In this document: piece after piece, positions 26,962-37,279 of the stretch
How positions within the stretch are numbered: the first letter of the stretch is position 1
Layout of the letters: each line of letters begins with the position of its first letter
Assembly: GCF_001071995.1 (NCBI RefSeq)
Contig: NZ_JVNU01000050.1
Location: 1-53,533 of the forward strand
Origin: Streptococcus sp. 263_SSPC
GTDB taxonomy: Bacteria; Bacillota; Bacilli; Lactobacillales; Aerococcaceae
Length of the DNA: 53,533 nt
Direction of reading: 5' to 3'
Notes under the pieces: model-generated
What the model was told of the DNA's origin: nothing
What the model saw: the letters and a program-made list of their open reading frames with translations, nothing else
The model's database searches: none
Program-made: the position numbers and the translations under genes

Positions 26962-26990
26962 TTGAGTTATTAAACAAAATATTCTAATAT
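26962..26990 (+). promoter_or_regulatory. malQ promoter
   Basis: -35 TTGAGT (26962-26967), 17-base spacer, -10 TAATAT (26985-26990). The expected transcription start falls inside the operators at 26994-27020. Confidence 0.6.
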
Positions 26991-26993
26991 TAA

Positions 26994-27020
26994 GGCAAAC
27001 GGTTGCGCAATGTTTGCGCA
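26994..27020 (+). promoter_or_regulatory. Tandem overlapping operators before malQ
   Basis: GGCAAACGGTTGC (26994-27006) overlaps the perfect 7-3-7 inverted repeat TGCGCAA-TGT-TTGCGCA (27004-27020). Both are LacI-family-type sites and lie at or just after the malQ transcription start. Confidence 0.65.
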
Positions 27021-27069
27021 TTCAATGACTAGTAGAAATATCTATTATATAGAAAAGAGGGATTTATGA

Positions 27070-28611
27070 ATGAGCAATAGAGAATCAGGTGTGTTAATGC
27101 ATATCTCATCATTACCAGGTAACTATGGTATTGGTTCTTTTGGAAAATCAGCATATGACTTTGTAGATTTTCTTGTTCGTACAAAACAAACCTATTGGCA
27201 AATACTTCCATTAGGAACAACAAGTTATGGAGATTCTCCATATCAATCATTTTCTGCGTTTGCAGGAAATACAAACTTTATTGATTTCGACATTTTAATA
27301 GAAGAAGGTTTAATTAATAAAGAAGACGTCCTTACCAATTGGGGCGAAGATGAAACAACGGTTGACTACGCATTATTATATGAAAAACGTCGTCGAGTTT
27401 TAGAAAAGGCAGTAGCTGCTTTCCTTTCAAAAGGTAAAACTCCTGCATACGAGAAATTCGTAGAGGAGAAAGCAGAGTGGTTAGAACCATTTGCAGAATA
27501 CATGGCGATTAAAGAATCTTTCGATATGAAACCATGGACAGCGTGGAGAGACGAAGCTATCAAACGTCGTCAACCAGATGAGTTAGCCGAGTACCGCGCG
27601 CGCCTTGCGGATAAGTTAGAATATCACCGTGTAACTCAATTCTTATTTGATGAACAATGGCATGCTCTTAAAAAATATGCCAATGACAACTTCATTCAAA
27701 TTATTGGTGATATGCCAATTTATGTGGCAGCAGACAGCGTAGAGATGTGGGCAACACCACATTACTTCAAAACAGATGAAGAAGGGAATCCGCTTTGTGT
27801 AGCTGGATGTCCTGCGGATGACTTTTCTCCGCTAGGTCAATTATGGGGGAACCCAATTTATAATTGGGAAGCAATGAAAGAAGATGGATACACTTGGTGG
27901 AGCAAACGACTACAAGCAAGCTTTGAGTTGTTTGATGTAGTTCGTATTGACCACTTCAGAGGTTTCTCAGCTTACTGGGAAATTCCAGCAACAGCAGAAA
28001 ACGCAACTGTCGGGAAATGGGTTAAGGGTCCAGGGTATGATTTATTTAAAGCGGTGAAAGAGCAACTCGGTGAATTGCCAATTATCGCTGAAGACTTAGG
28101 TTTCATGGATGAAGATGTTATCAACCTTCGTGAAGCTACTGGATTCCCAGGAATGAAAATCTTGGAATTCGGATTTATGGGTGAAGATCCTAAGAGTGGA
28201 GATTTACCTCATCATTATCCAGTCAATGCGGTTGCCTATACAGGAACGCATGATAATGATACAGTATTAGGGTGGTATAACTCGTCTACAGAAGAAACTC
28301 GAGAATTCTGTAATCGTTACTTAAACCGCCGCGACGAAGAACCAATTAGCTTTGCGTTACTTCGCGGACTATATGGTTCTGTCAGCCGTATGACAGTTGC
28401 GACTATGCAAGATTTACTACAATTAGATGAAACAGCTCGTATGAACATTCCAAGTACACTAGGTGGGAACTGGGTATGGAGAATGACGCAGGAGCAGTTA
28501 ACGGAATCAGTAGAAGAGTTCTTACTCGGAATTACTGAATTGTATGATCGTGCAAATCCACATCACGAAGTAGTGGAAGTTGAAGAGGAGTTAGTCGAGG
28601 AAGAAAAATAA
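27070..28611 (+). CDS. malQ: 4-alpha-glucanotransferase (amylomaltase)
   Basis: A 513-residue GH77 enzyme that disproportionates maltodextrins, making longer chains for the phosphorylase and releasing glucose. Motifs: [14 protein letters not shown] at the N-terminus, the nucleophile Asp in [10 protein letters not shown], the acid Glu in PIIAEDLG, and YTGTHDNDT with the third Asp. GAGGG lies 8 bases before ATG 27070; a 4-codon frame starting at ATG 27066 overlaps it. It is first in the plus arm. The C-terminus has a short acidic Glu/Val tail beyond the usual enzyme end. Confidence 0.95.
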   Translation: MSNRESGVLMHISSLPGNYGIGSFGKSAYDFVDFLVRTKQTYWQILPLGTTSYGDSPYQSFSAFAGNTNFIDFDILIEEGLINKEDVLTNWGEDETTVDYALLYEKRRRVLEKAVAAFLSKGKTPAYEKFVEEKAEWLEPFAEYMAIKESFDMKPWTAWRDEAIKRRQPDELAEYRARLADKLEYHRVTQFLFDEQWHALKKYANDNFIQIIGDMPIYVAADSVEMWATPHYFKTDEEGNPLCVAGCPADDFSPLGQLWGNPIYNWEAMKEDGYTWWSKRLQASFELFDVVRIDHFRGFSAYWEIPATAENATVGKWVKGPGYDLFKAVKEQLGELPIIAEDLGFMDEDVINLREATGFPGMKILEFGFMGEDPKSGDLPHHYPVNAVAYTGTHDNDTVLGWYNSSTEETREFCNRYLNRRDEEPISFALLRGLYGSVSRMTVATMQDLLQLDETARMNIPSTLGGNWVWRMTQEQLTESVEEFLLGITELYDRANPHHEVVEVEEELVEEEK

Positions 28612-28639
28612 CCTCGAGCACACCAAAAAGGAGAGAACA

Positions 28640-30901
28640 ATGAAAGACTTTAAACAATATGTAGAAGGAAACTTAGGCAAATCATTAAAAGACTGCTCAA
28701 AAGAAGAAGTTTATTTAGCCTTATTACAATTTACAAAAGAAAAAAGTGCAGCCCTACCACAAAATAATGGTAAGAAAAAAGTGTATTACATTTCTGCAGA
28801 GTTCTTAATCGGTAAATTATTATCAAACAACTTAATTAACTTAGGCCTTTACGATGAAGTAAAAGAAGTGCTTGCTGAAGCAGGGCATACATTAGCTGAA
28901 ATCGAAGAAATCGAATTAGAACCATCTTTAGGAAATGGTGGTCTAGGTCGTCTAGCAGCATGTTTCCTTGATTCTATCGCAACTCTTGGTTTAACAGGAG
29001 ACGGCGTTGGTTTGAACTACCATTATGGTTTATTCGAACAAAAATTCAAAAACAACCAACAAGATGCAGTGCCAAACGTTTGGTTAACACCTGAAAGCTG
29101 GTTAGTTCCAACTGAAACTTCTTATAAAGTACCTTTTGCAGACTATACATTAACATCAAAAATGTTTGATATTGATGTATTAGGATATGAACAATCTACT
29201 AAAAACAAATTACACTTATTCGATGTTGAATCAATCGATGAGTCTTTAGTTTCAAGTGATTCAATCTCATTTGATAAAACACAAATCGCTAAAAACTTAA
29301 CATTATTCTTATATCCAGATGATAGCGATGAGCAAGGTGAATTATTACGTATTTACCAACAATACTTCATGGTAAGTAACGGTGCTCAATTATTAATCGA
29401 CGAAGCACTTGCTAAAGGAAGTAACTTACACGACTTAGCAGAATATGCAACTGTTCAAATTAACGATACGCACCCATCAATGGTGATTCCTGAATTAATT
29501 CGTTTACTTGGGGAACGTGGAATTGAATTCGATGAAGCGGTGGAAATCGTATCTGCAATGACAGCTTACACAAACCACACAATCTTATCAGAAGCATTAG
29601 AAAAATGGCCTTTAGCATACTTAGAAAAAGTAGTGCCACATTTAGTGCCAATTATTAAAGAATTAGACGCTCGCGTAAAAGCAAAATATGAAGATCCATC
29701 AGTAGCAATCATCGACGAACATGGCCGTGTTCACATGGCGCATATGGATATTCACTACGGATATAGCGTAAATGGTGTTGCGGCACTTCATACGGATATC
29801 TTAAAAGAAAGTGAATTGAAGAATTTCTATGAAATTTATCCAGAGAAGTTCAACAACAAAACAAACGGGATTACATTCCGTCGTTGGTTAATTCATGCCA
29901 ACCCAGAACTTGCTAAATTATTAGATGAAACAATCGGTACAGAGTGGCGCAAAGATGCTTCTAAATTAGAAGCGTTGAAAGCTTTCCGTCATGATGCGGT
30001 TGTTCGCGAAAAATTAGACAAGATTAAACTTGATAACAAGAAACGTTTAAGTGTTTACCTACAAGAAAAACAAGGTATCACAGTGAATGAAAATTCTATT
30101 TTTGATATCCAAATCAAACGTATGCACGAATACAAACGTCAACAAATGAACGCTTTATATGTGATTCATAAATATTTAGATATCAAGAACGGAAACATTC
30201 CAGCTAGACCAATTACAATTATCTTCGGTGGTAAAGCTGCTCCTGCATATGTCATTGCACAAGACGTGATTCATTTAATTCTTTCATTATCTGAATTAAT
30301 CGCTAATGACCCAGAAGTAAGTCCATACTTACAAGTCGTAATGGTTGAAAACTACAACGTAACGGCTGCAACGCACTTAATTCCAGCATGTAATATTTCT
30401 GAACAAATTTCTCTTGCTTCAAAAGAAGCTAGCGGAACAGGAAATATGAAATTCATGCTAAACGGGGCATTAACTCTTGGTACAGAAGATGGTGCGAACG
30501 TGGAAATCCACGAACTTGTGGGCGACGACAATATCTATATCTTCGGTGAGAAGAGTGATGAAGTCATTGCGCACTATGAAAAAGGCGATTATAACGCTGG
30601 CGAATTTGCTAAGAGAGACGCAATCCGTCCTTTAGTAGAATTCGTGAAGAGTGACGCTTTACTTGCAGTCGGAAATAAAGAACGTCTAGAACGTCTATAC
30701 CACGAATTAACAACTAAAGACTGGTTCATGACATTATTAGACTTAGAAGATTACATTGAAACAAAAGAACGTATGTATCGCGATTTCGAAAACAGAGACG
30801 AATGGAATGCTAAAGTGGTGACAAACATCGCAATGGCTGGTTTCTTCTCAAGTGACCGTACAATCGAAGACTACAACCGTGACATTTGGAAATTAAACTA
30901 A
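28640..30901 (+). CDS. glgP: Glycogen/maltodextrin phosphorylase
   Basis: A 753-residue GT35 phosphorylase that splits alpha-1,4-glucan with phosphate into glucose 1-phosphate. The N-terminal block is [19 protein letters not shown]. The PLP-binding region is [20 protein letters not shown], with the Schiff-base Lys in [15 protein letters not shown] is present. It is shorter than animal and enteric GlgP because the N-terminal regulatory extension is reduced, as is common in Firmicute MalP/GlgP. In this locus maltodextrin phosphorylase (MalP) is an equally good name. GGAGAG precedes the ATG. Confidence 0.95.
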   Translation: MKDFKQYVEGNLGKSLKDCSKEEVYLALLQFTKEKSAALPQNNGKKKVYYISAEFLIGKLLSNNLINLGLYDEVKEVLAEAGHTLAEIEEIELEPSLGNGGLGRLAACFLDSIATLGLTGDGVGLNYHYGLFEQKFKNNQQDAVPNVWLTPESWLVPTETSYKVPFADYTLTSKMFDIDVLGYEQSTKNKLHLFDVESIDESLVSSDSISFDKTQIAKNLTLFLYPDDSDEQGELLRIYQQYFMVSNGAQLLIDEALAKGSNLHDLAEYATVQINDTHPSMVIPELIRLLGERGIEFDEAVEIVSAMTAYTNHTILSEALEKWPLAYLEKVVPHLVPIIKELDARVKAKYEDPSVAIIDEHGRVHMAHMDIHYGYSVNGVAALHTDILKESELKNFYEIYPEKFNNKTNGITFRRWLIHANPELAKLLDETIGTEWRKDASKLEALKAFRHDAVVREKLDKIKLDNKKRLSVYLQEKQGITVNENSIFDIQIKRMHEYKRQQMNALYVIHKYLDIKNGNIPARPITIIFGGKAAPAYVIAQDVIHLILSLSELIANDPEVSPYLQVVMVENYNVTAATHLIPACNISEQISLASKEASGTGNMKFMLNGALTLGTEDGANVEIHELVGDDNIYIFGEKSDEVIAHYEKGDYNAGEFAKRDAIRPLVEFVKSDALLAVGNKERLERLYHELTTKDWFMTLLDLEDYIETKERMYRDFENRDEWNAKVVTNIAMAGFFSSDRTIEDYNRDIWKLN

Positions 30902-30922
30902 TCGATTGAATGAAGGGACACG

Positions 30923-32374
30923 GTGAACTCCATGCAAATTAAAAACGAAGCCATGCTGATTACTTACTCAGATAGCATGGGAAGCAATATGAAGGACTTA
31001 AAAGGCGTTTTAGATAAATATTTCCAAGGCGCCATTGGTGGGGTCCATTTATTACCATTTTTCCCATCTACAGGGGATAGAGGATTCGCTCCAAGCGACT
31101 ATACCCGTGTGGATCCCGCTCTTGGAACGTGGGAAGATGTGGATGCTCTAGGGGAACAATATTATTTAATGTTCGACTTCATGATTAACCATATTTCTCG
31201 TGAGTCTAAGTTTTTCCAAGATTTTAAAGAAAATCACGAGAACTCACCTTACAAAGATATGTTTATCCGTATTCATGAGTTTTTCCCAGAAGGTCGTCCA
31301 AACCAAGCGGATATCGACTTGATTTATAAACGTAAAGATAAAGCGCCATTCCAGGCGGTTCATTTTGCCGATGGAACTACTGAAGAAGTATGGAACACAT
31401 TCGGGGAAGAACAAATCGACCTTGATGTTCGTAAAGAAATCGTGAAAGAGTTTATTCGTGAAACGATTAAAGACATGGCAAGTCATGGCTGCTCATTGAT
31501 TCGTTTAGACGCATTTGCGTATGCAGTGAAGAAACTTGATACAAACGACTTCTTCGTAGAACCAGATATTTGGGACTTACTCAATGAAGTGCGTGACGAA
31601 GCAGCGAAATACCAAGTAGAATTGCTTCCTGAAATTCATGAGCACTATTCCATTCAAATGAAGATTGCAGATCATGATTACTTCGTATATGACTTTGCAT
31701 TACCAATGGTAGTCTTATATTCACTATACTCAGGTAAATCAAATCGTTTAGCAAACTGGTTACAAATGAGTCCAATGAAGCAATTTACAACACTTGATAC
31801 GCATGACGGAATCGGTGTCGTGGATGCTAGAGACTTATTAACAGATAAAGAGCTAGATTACACTTCAAATAAATTATATGAAGTAGGTGCCAACGTAAAA
31901 CGTATCTACTCAAGTGAAAAATACAATAACTTAGATATCTATCAAATCAACAGTACTTACTACAGTGCCTTAGGAAATGATGATGCAAGTTACTTATTAT
32001 CACGTGTGTTACAATGCTTTGCACCTGGTATTCCGCAAGTATATTATGTTGGATTACTTGCTGGGGAAAATGACATCGAGTTATTAGAATCTTCAAAAGA
32101 AGGACGTAACATCAACCGTCATTACTACACATTAGAGGAAATCGACCGTGAAGTAAAACGTCCAGTCGTGAAAAAACTAATCAACTTATTGCGCTTCAGA
32201 AATACATCAAAAGCGTTTGATTTAGAAGGTTCTTTTGAAGTAAAAACACCAAGTGAAAACACCATCGTGATTACACGTAAGGACGCTTCAGGTGCTTCAG
32301 AAGCACGCTTAGAAGCAAACCTAGAAACAAAAGAGTTCACTATTTTCGAACAAGGAAATGTTGTGACATTATAA
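30923..32374 (+). CDS. gtfA: GH13 subfamily 18 sugar phosphorylase (sucrose phosphorylase type)
   Basis: A 483-residue GH13 phosphorylase. The (beta/alpha)8 start is [20 protein letters not shown]. The nucleophile Asp is in IRLDAFAYA, the acid/base Glu in LLPEIHEHY, and the third acid in [14 protein letters not shown]13_18 also contains sucrose-6'-phosphate and glucosylglycerate phosphorylases, and the sequence does not decide between them by eye. It follows glgP by 21 bases and would feed the same glucose-1-phosphate pool. The start is GTG 30923 (4 bases from AAGGGA) or ATG 30932 (13 bases); neither spacing is ideal. Confidence 0.85.
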   Translation: MNSMQIKNEAMLITYSDSMGSNMKDLKGVLDKYFQGAIGGVHLLPFFPSTGDRGFAPSDYTRVDPALGTWEDVDALGEQYYLMFDFMINHISRESKFFQDFKENHENSPYKDMFIRIHEFFPEGRPNQADIDLIYKRKDKAPFQAVHFADGTTEEVWNTFGEEQIDLDVRKEIVKEFIRETIKDMASHGCSLIRLDAFAYAVKKLDTNDFFVEPDIWDLLNEVRDEAAKYQVELLPEIHEHYSIQMKIADHDYFVYDFALPMVVLYSLYSGKSNRLANWLQMSPMKQFTTLDTHDGIGVVDARDLLTDKELDYTSNKLYEVGANVKRIYSSEKYNNLDIYQINSTYYSALGNDDASYLLSRVLQCFAPGIPQVYYVGLLAGENDIELLESSKEGRNINRHYYTLEEIDREVKRPVVKKLINLLRFRNTSKAFDLEGSFEVKTPSENTIVITRKDASGASEARLEANLETKEFTIFEQGNVVTL

Positions 32375-32382
32375 AATTCAAC

Positions 32383-32438
32383 AAAAAAGACGAGTGGTTT
32401 TCTTCGCCATATGGGGAGAAAGGCCACGCGTCTTTTTT
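32383..32438 (+). terminator. Terminator of the malQ-glgP-phosphorylase operon
   Basis: AAAAAAGACG-A-GTGG ... CCAC-G-CGTCTTTTTTT with a long, partly paired loop. Strong. Confidence 0.85.
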
Positions 32439-32474
32439 TATCGCAAAAGAATAGTACTTAATGGGCAGATATGG

Positions 32475-32480
32475 TAAAAT
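32475..32480 (+). promoter_or_regulatory. pnp promoter, extended -10
   Basis: TGGTAAAAT matches an extended -10 (TGN plus TAAAAT). No good -35 is seen 17 bases upstream. The transcription start would fall just before the leader hairpin. Confidence 0.4.
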
Positions 32481-32500
32481 GACTCTGTATGACAAACTTT

Positions 32501-32587
32501 GTATCTTCTAGAGTCATCTTACTTTAGAAATAAAAGCGGTTGAACCCGTCGAACGTTTTTATTTCTAAAAGTAGGTCTGGAAGATAC
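32501..32587 (+). promoter_or_regulatory. Long hairpin leader of pnp
   Basis: The outer arms GTATCTTC (32501-32508) and GAAGATAC (32580-32587) pair perfectly. Within them TACTTTAGAAATAAAA pairs with TTTTATTTCTAAAAGTA around a loop that includes GGTTGAACCCGTC. The result is an almost continuous double-stranded leader of about 87 bases ending 27 bases before the start codon. In enteric bacteria a pnp leader duplex cut by RNase III is the basis of autoregulation; the same role here is inferred. Confidence 0.7.
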
Positions 32588-32613
32588 GCAAATAAGAGAA
32601 AAGGAGATTAGTT

Positions 32614-34725
32614 ATGTCAGAAAAGAAAGTTTTTAGCTACAACTGGGGCGGACGTCAATTAACAGTTGAAATCGGCCAATTAGCAAAACAAGCCAATGGT
32701 GCTGTGTTAGTACGTTACGGTGATACTGTTGTGTTAACAGCGGCTGTTGGTACAAAACAAGCAAAAGATACAGATTTCTTCCCGTTAACGGTTAACTACG
32801 AAGAAAAAATGTATGCAGCAGGTAAAATTCCTGGAGGCTTCATCAAACGTGAAGGCCGTCCAAGTGAACATGCTACTCTTACAGCGCGTTTAATCGACCG
32901 TCCAATCCGTCCAATGTTTGCGGAAGGTTTCCGTAACGAAGTACAAATCACAAATACTGTAATGTCAGTAGATCCTAACTGCCCACCAGAAATGGCAGCA
33001 ATGTTTGGTTCTTCATTAGCATTATGTATTTCAGATATTCCATTTGATGGACCAATCGCTGGGGTAGACGTAGGTCGTGTCAACGGCGAATACGTCATTA
33101 ACCCAACTACAGAACAAAAAGAAAACTCAGATATCGAATTATCTGTAGCTGGTACTGCAACTGCCATCAACATGGTAGAAAGTTCAGCTAAAGAAGTGAA
33201 CGAAGAAGATATGCTTGGTGCATTATTATTCGGTCACGAAGAAATTAAAAAATTAGTAGCTTTCCAAGAAGAAATCGTTCGCGAAGTTGGTAAAGAAAAA
33301 ATGGAAGTAACTTTACTTTCATTCGACCCAGCTATCGAAGCACAAGTAAAAGATTTATTCAGCGAAGCAATGGTTCACGCGATTCAAACAGAAGAAAAAT
33401 TAGCGCGTGAAGCAAACATCGAAAAAGTAAAAGAAACAGCTATCGAGCACTTCGAAGCCGTATTAGAAGAAAATGACGAAAAAGCAGGACTTCTAAAACA
33501 AGTTTCTCAATTAGTTGATAACTTAGAAAAAGACGAAGTACGTCGTTTAATCACTGAAGAAAAAGTACGTCCTGATGGTCGTAAGATCGATGAAATTCGT
33601 CCATTATCTTCAGAAATTGACTTATTACCACGTGTTCACGGTTCAGGTTTATTCACACGTGGACAAACGCAAGCATTAACTTCAGCAACACTTGCACCTC
33701 TTGGAGAATACCAAGTGATTGATGGTTTAGGAATCGAAGAAGGTAAACGATTCATTCACCACTACAACTTCCCACAATTCTCTGTAGGTTCAGTTGGTCG
33801 TGCTGGTAGCCCAGGTCGTCGTGAAATTGGTCACGGTGCGCTAGGGGAACGTGCATTGAAACAAGTGATTCCAAGTCCAGAAGACTTCCCTTACACAATC
33901 CGTCTTGTATCAGAAGTATTAGAATCAAACGGTTCTTCTTCTCAAGCAAGTATTTGTGCGGGAACATTAGCATTGATGGCTGCTGGTGTGCCAATTAAAG
34001 CACCTGTAGCAGGTATCGCAATGGGTCTTATTTCTGACGGTACAAACTACACAGTCTTAACAGATATCCAAGGGTTAGAAGACCACTTAGGAGACATGGA
34101 CTTTAAAGTAGCCGGAACAAAAGACGGAATTACAGCTCTTCAAATGGATATTAAGATTCAAGGGATTACAGAACAAATCTTACGTGAAGCCCTAACGCAA
34201 GCGAAGAAAGCACGTTTTGAAATTCTTGAAGAATTAACATCAACAATTGCTGAACCGCGTAAAGAGTTAAGCCCATATGCACCTAAGATTGAAATGATTT
34301 CTATCCACCCTGATAAGATTAAAGTAGTTATCGGACGTGGTGGGGAAACAATCAACTCTATCATCGACGAAACAGGCGTTAAAATCGATATCGACCAAGA
34401 AGGTCACGTATCAATCGCTTCTACAGATGCTGCTATGATTCAACGTGCAAAAGAAATCATCGAAGATTTAACACGTGAAATCGAAGTAGGTCAAGTATAC
34501 GAAGGAACTGTACGCCGTATCGAAAAATTCGGTGCGTTCGTAGAAATCGCTAAAGGAAAAGATGGATTAGTTCACATCTCTGAATTAGCACACGAACGCG
34601 TTGGTAAAGTAGAAGATGTACTTGCTTTAGGCGACAAAGTGACTGTTAAAGTTATCGAAATCGACGGACAAGGACGTATCAACTTATCACGTAAAGCATT
34701 ATTACCAAAAGAAGATAAAGAATAA
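32614..34725 (+). CDS. pnp: Polyribonucleotide nucleotidyltransferase (PNPase)
   Basis: A 703-residue 3'-5' phosphorolytic exoribonuclease. Two RNase PH-like cores are present: [20 protein letters not shown] in the first and [20 protein letters not shown] in the second. The C-terminus carries a KH domain ([18 protein letters not shown]) and an S1 domain ([20 protein letters not shown]). Length and domains are standard. AAAAGGAG precedes the ATG. A long hairpin leader lies upstream, and RNase J2 follows in its own unit. Confidence 0.97.
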   Translation: MSEKKVFSYNWGGRQLTVEIGQLAKQANGAVLVRYGDTVVLTAAVGTKQAKDTDFFPLTVNYEEKMYAAGKIPGGFIKREGRPSEHATLTARLIDRPIRPMFAEGFRNEVQITNTVMSVDPNCPPEMAAMFGSSLALCISDIPFDGPIAGVDVGRVNGEYVINPTTEQKENSDIELSVAGTATAINMVESSAKEVNEEDMLGALLFGHEEIKKLVAFQEEIVREVGKEKMEVTLLSFDPAIEAQVKDLFSEAMVHAIQTEEKLAREANIEKVKETAIEHFEAVLEENDEKAGLLKQVSQLVDNLEKDEVRRLITEEKVRPDGRKIDEIRPLSSEIDLLPRVHGSGLFTRGQTQALTSATLAPLGEYQVIDGLGIEEGKRFIHHYNFPQFSVGSVGRAGSPGRREIGHGALGERALKQVIPSPEDFPYTIRLVSEVLESNGSSSQASICAGTLALMAAGVPIKAPVAGIAMGLISDGTNYTVLTDIQGLEDHLGDMDFKVAGTKDGITALQMDIKIQGITEQILREALTQAKKARFEILEELTSTIAEPRKELSPYAPKIEMISIHPDKIKVVIGRGGETINSIIDETGVKIDIDQEGHVSIASTDAAMIQRAKEIIEDLTREIEVGQVYEGTVRRIEKFGAFVEIAKGKDGLVHISELAHERVGKVEDVLALGDKVTVKVIEIDGQGRINLSRKALLPKEDKE

Positions 34726-34737
34726 TCTTTCAATTCT

Positions 34738-34768
34738 AGCCTCTGCATTTTGCAGGGGCTTTTTTCTT
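34738..34768 (+). terminator. pnp terminator
   Basis: AGCCTCTGCA / TGCAGGGGCT stem followed by TTTTTTCTTT. Confidence 0.82.
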
Positions 34769-34913
34769 TCTTCAAAAGTACAACAATAGAGCACTTCTTA
34801 GATTCTTTGATATTCGCAAAAAAACGACAAATATGATATTCTTATAGAGTATATAGGGTGGAGAAATCTGCCCAGAGGAATCAATTTAAATAATAGAAAA
34901 TGAGAGGTAAACC

Positions 34914-36587
34914 ATGAGTTCAATTAAAATCATCGCACTTGGTGGTGTGAGAGAAAACGGTAAGAGCTTATATGCCGTTGAAGTGGAAGAAGAGATCTTC
35001 GTTTTAGATTGCGGTCTTGTCTATCCAGAAGATGAACTATTAGGGATTGATGTTGTCATTCCTGATTTCACATACTTAGAAGAAAATAGAGACCGTATCG
35101 CTGGGGTCTTCTTAACGCACGGACATGCCGATGCAGTAGGAGCCTTGCCTTATTTCTTACAAAACATTGATGCACCGGTATTCGGCTCAAAATTAACGAT
35201 TGCTCTTGCAAAATACTATGTAGAGTCTTCAAACGTTGTTAAAGGATTTGACGACTATCATGAAGTAACAGAAAATACAGAGATTGATTTTCCAACAGCA
35301 ACTGTGAAGTTCTTTAAAACAACGCACACAATTCCAGATTCATTAGCGATTGTGATTAAAACTAGCGAAGGAAATATTGTGTACACTGGAGACTTCAAGT
35401 TCGACCAAAGTGCTGCAGTGGAATATCAAACAAACTTTGGACGAATCGCCGATGTTGGTGAAGATTATGTATTAGCGCTTCTTAGCGATTCAAGTGACGC
35501 AGAAAGCACAGTCGAAAACGTCAGCGACCGTAAAGTAGCCGAAACGATGTTAGAGACATTCATGAATGCGGAAGGCCGTATTATCGTTGCCTGCGTTGCA
35601 AGTAATATTTTACGTATTCAACAAGTCATTAATGCTGCTTACGAGTCAGGCCGCAAGATTTTCCTAACAGGATCTGAGCTTGAAGAAATCGTCAATATCG
35701 CATTAAGCTTGAATAAATTAACTGTTCCAGATAAAGAGTTAATCGTAAACTTCAATCAAATGAAGAAATTAGCCGATGATGAATTAGTCATCCTTGAAAC
35801 TGGAAATGCTGGAGAGCCGATTAAAGCCTTGCAAAAGATGGCGCTTGGACGTCATCGTCAAGTGAACTTACACGAAGGCGACTTAGTATATATCGCAACA
35901 ACTCCATCTGTAGCAATGGAAACACAAATCGCTCGCACAAAAGACTTAATCTACCGTGCGGATGCGGAAGTGTTCGAAATGGCTAACAGCAAGAAATCAA
36001 GTGGACACGCAACTCCAAACGACTTGAAGTTGATGATGAATTTACTTCAACCAACATTCTTCATCCCAGTTCAAGGCGAATATCGTAGCCTTTTAGCGCA
36101 TGCAGAACTCGCCAATGAATTAGGCATTCCATATAAAAACATCTTCATTCCTGGTAAAGGGGATGTCGTGGAAATCGAAAACGGCCGCATGAGCGTTACA
36201 GGACAAGTTCCAGCAGGAAATGTCTTAGTAGACGGAATCGGTGTTGGAGATATCGGAAATATCGTTCTAAAAGACCGTAAGATTCTTTCTGAAGACGGGG
36301 TGTTCGTTGCAGTTGTGACAATTTCAAGACGTCTAGGAAAAATCCTTAGCGGACCACAAATTATTTCACGCGGATTCGTGTATATGAAGACAAGTGAAGA
36401 ACTCTTAACAGAAGCGCAAAAGATTGTGACAGATGTTGTTGAAGAAAACTTAGCAAGTGATGATTTCGAATGGCCACGCCTAAAACAAGAAGTCAGAGAC
36501 GCGTTAAGTCGTTACTTATTCGATAAAACAAAACGTCGCCCAGTCATCTTACCGATGATTATGGAAGCTTCGAACTATAAGAAATAA
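34914..36587 (+). CDS. rnjB: Ribonuclease J2
   Basis: A 557-residue beta-CASP metallo-beta-lactamase ribonuclease. The metal motif reads THGHADAVGALPYF (residues 68-81). The HxHxDH signature of RNase J1 is changed to HGHADA, with the last His replaced by Ala74. This change is characteristic of J2, the weakly active partner of J1 in the J1/J2 complex. Other blocks (YTGDFKFDQ, VQGEYRSLLAHAELA, KRRPVILPM) agree with J2. AGAGGT precedes the ATG. It acts in RNA processing together with PNPase, its upstream neighbour. Confidence 0.93.
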   Translation: MSSIKIIALGGVRENGKSLYAVEVEEEIFVLDCGLVYPEDELLGIDVVIPDFTYLEENRDRIAGVFLTHGHADAVGALPYFLQNIDAPVFGSKLTIALAKYYVESSNVVKGFDDYHEVTENTEIDFPTATVKFFKTTHTIPDSLAIVIKTSEGNIVYTGDFKFDQSAAVEYQTNFGRIADVGEDYVLALLSDSSDAESTVENVSDRKVAETMLETFMNAEGRIIVACVASNILRIQQVINAAYESGRKIFLTGSELEEIVNIALSLNKLTVPDKELIVNFNQMKKLADDELVILETGNAGEPIKALQKMALGRHRQVNLHEGDLVYIATTPSVAMETQIARTKDLIYRADAEVFEMANSKKSSGHATPNDLKLMMNLLQPTFFIPVQGEYRSLLAHAELANELGIPYKNIFIPGKGDVVEIENGRMSVTGQVPAGNVLVDGIGVGDIGNIVLKDRKILSEDGVFVAVVTISRRLGKILSGPQIISRGFVYMKTSEELLTEAQKIVTDVVEENLASDDFEWPRLKQEVRDALSRYLFDKTKRRPVILPMIMEASNYKK

Positions 36588-36607
36588 TTGAATTTAAGGA
36601 GATTAGA

Positions 36608-37213
36608 ATGAATTCAAAAGCAGTTAAAATCTTACTTGAAGTACTTGGAGCCGTTGTGGTAAGTGCGGTATTATCGTATGTCCCACAAGAGGCACTTCCA
36701 TTTGTCGTAGACCTTGCGATTATCCCATTAATCTTCGTGGCGTTACGTCGCGGTTTAGTGTGGGGATGCATTGCAAGCGTGTTGTTCGGTGTCATTCATA
36801 TGTTTATTCATCCAAGTGGAGCAGGATACTTTATGGTTCCTTTCCACGATTCAGTGATGGCATACGGATTCGTGGGCGTTGCAGGATTCTTTGCACGTAA
36901 CACCGTTCGTACAGCCTTCAATGCGCGTACATCATCAACAACATTAAACGTTGTAACAGCAAGCATTATCGCAACTTTTGTGAGCTATGGGTTACATGCA
37001 ATTGGTACAGCCATCGGTGCACCATCTCTATTCTCAGCTGAGAAAGTGGCTTTAGCACAAGGGTTCTTCGGCTTTGGAATGAACTTTGTTGTGACATTAG
37101 TTGTGACACTCGTACTTTTAGTAACACCAATTTACGTGAAACGTTCGTTATATATTCCAAAAGGAACACGTTTCTTATCACGTCGCGAACAATCACATTT
37201 ATTAAACGATTAA
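36608..37213 (+). CDS. ThiT-like energy-coupling-factor S component (probable thiamine transporter)
   Basis: A 201-residue membrane protein with about six helices. The layout (short N-terminus, VDLAIIPLIFVALRRGLVWG, then FGVIHMFIHPSGAGYFMVPF and FHDSVMAYGFVGVAGFF) resembles ThiT, the substrate-binding subunit of the thiamine ECF transporter. The basic C-terminal tail is usual. It lacks a thi-box riboswitch in front and follows rnjB by 20 bases, so it is probably co-transcribed. Specificity is the less certain part; the S-component assignment is firmer. Confidence 0.6.
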   Translation: MNSKAVKILLEVLGAVVVSAVLSYVPQEALPFVVDLAIIPLIFVALRRGLVWGCIASVLFGVIHMFIHPSGAGYFMVPFHDSVMAYGFVGVAGFFARNTVRTAFNARTSSTTLNVVTASIIATFVSYGLHAIGTAIGAPSLFSAEKVALAQGFFGFGMNFVVTLVVTLVLLVTPIYVKRSLYIPKGTRFLSRREQSHLLND

Positions 37214-37279
37214 TAGTAAAAAAGAGAAATGCCCTGATTCGTCGCGGTCTTTTTTCTTTCAATTTTGAGAGGAGAGCCA

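Larger units (their letters stand above)
26732..27069. promoter_or_regulatory. Divergent control region of the maltodextrin locus
   Basis: 338 bases without a gene. They hold the malX promoter (26791-26819, minus), the malQ promoter (26962-26990, plus) and at least four sites built on CGCAAACG or CGTTTGC: 26766-26773, 26805-26820, 26994-27006 and 27004-27020. The middle (about 26825-26960) is AT-rich with no recognisable signal. Confidence 0.75.

Noticed and set aside
27066-27080. Four-codon frame overlapping the start of malQ as a regulatory leader peptide
   Set aside because: Its spacing from GAGGG is only 4 bases and nothing else points to translational control.
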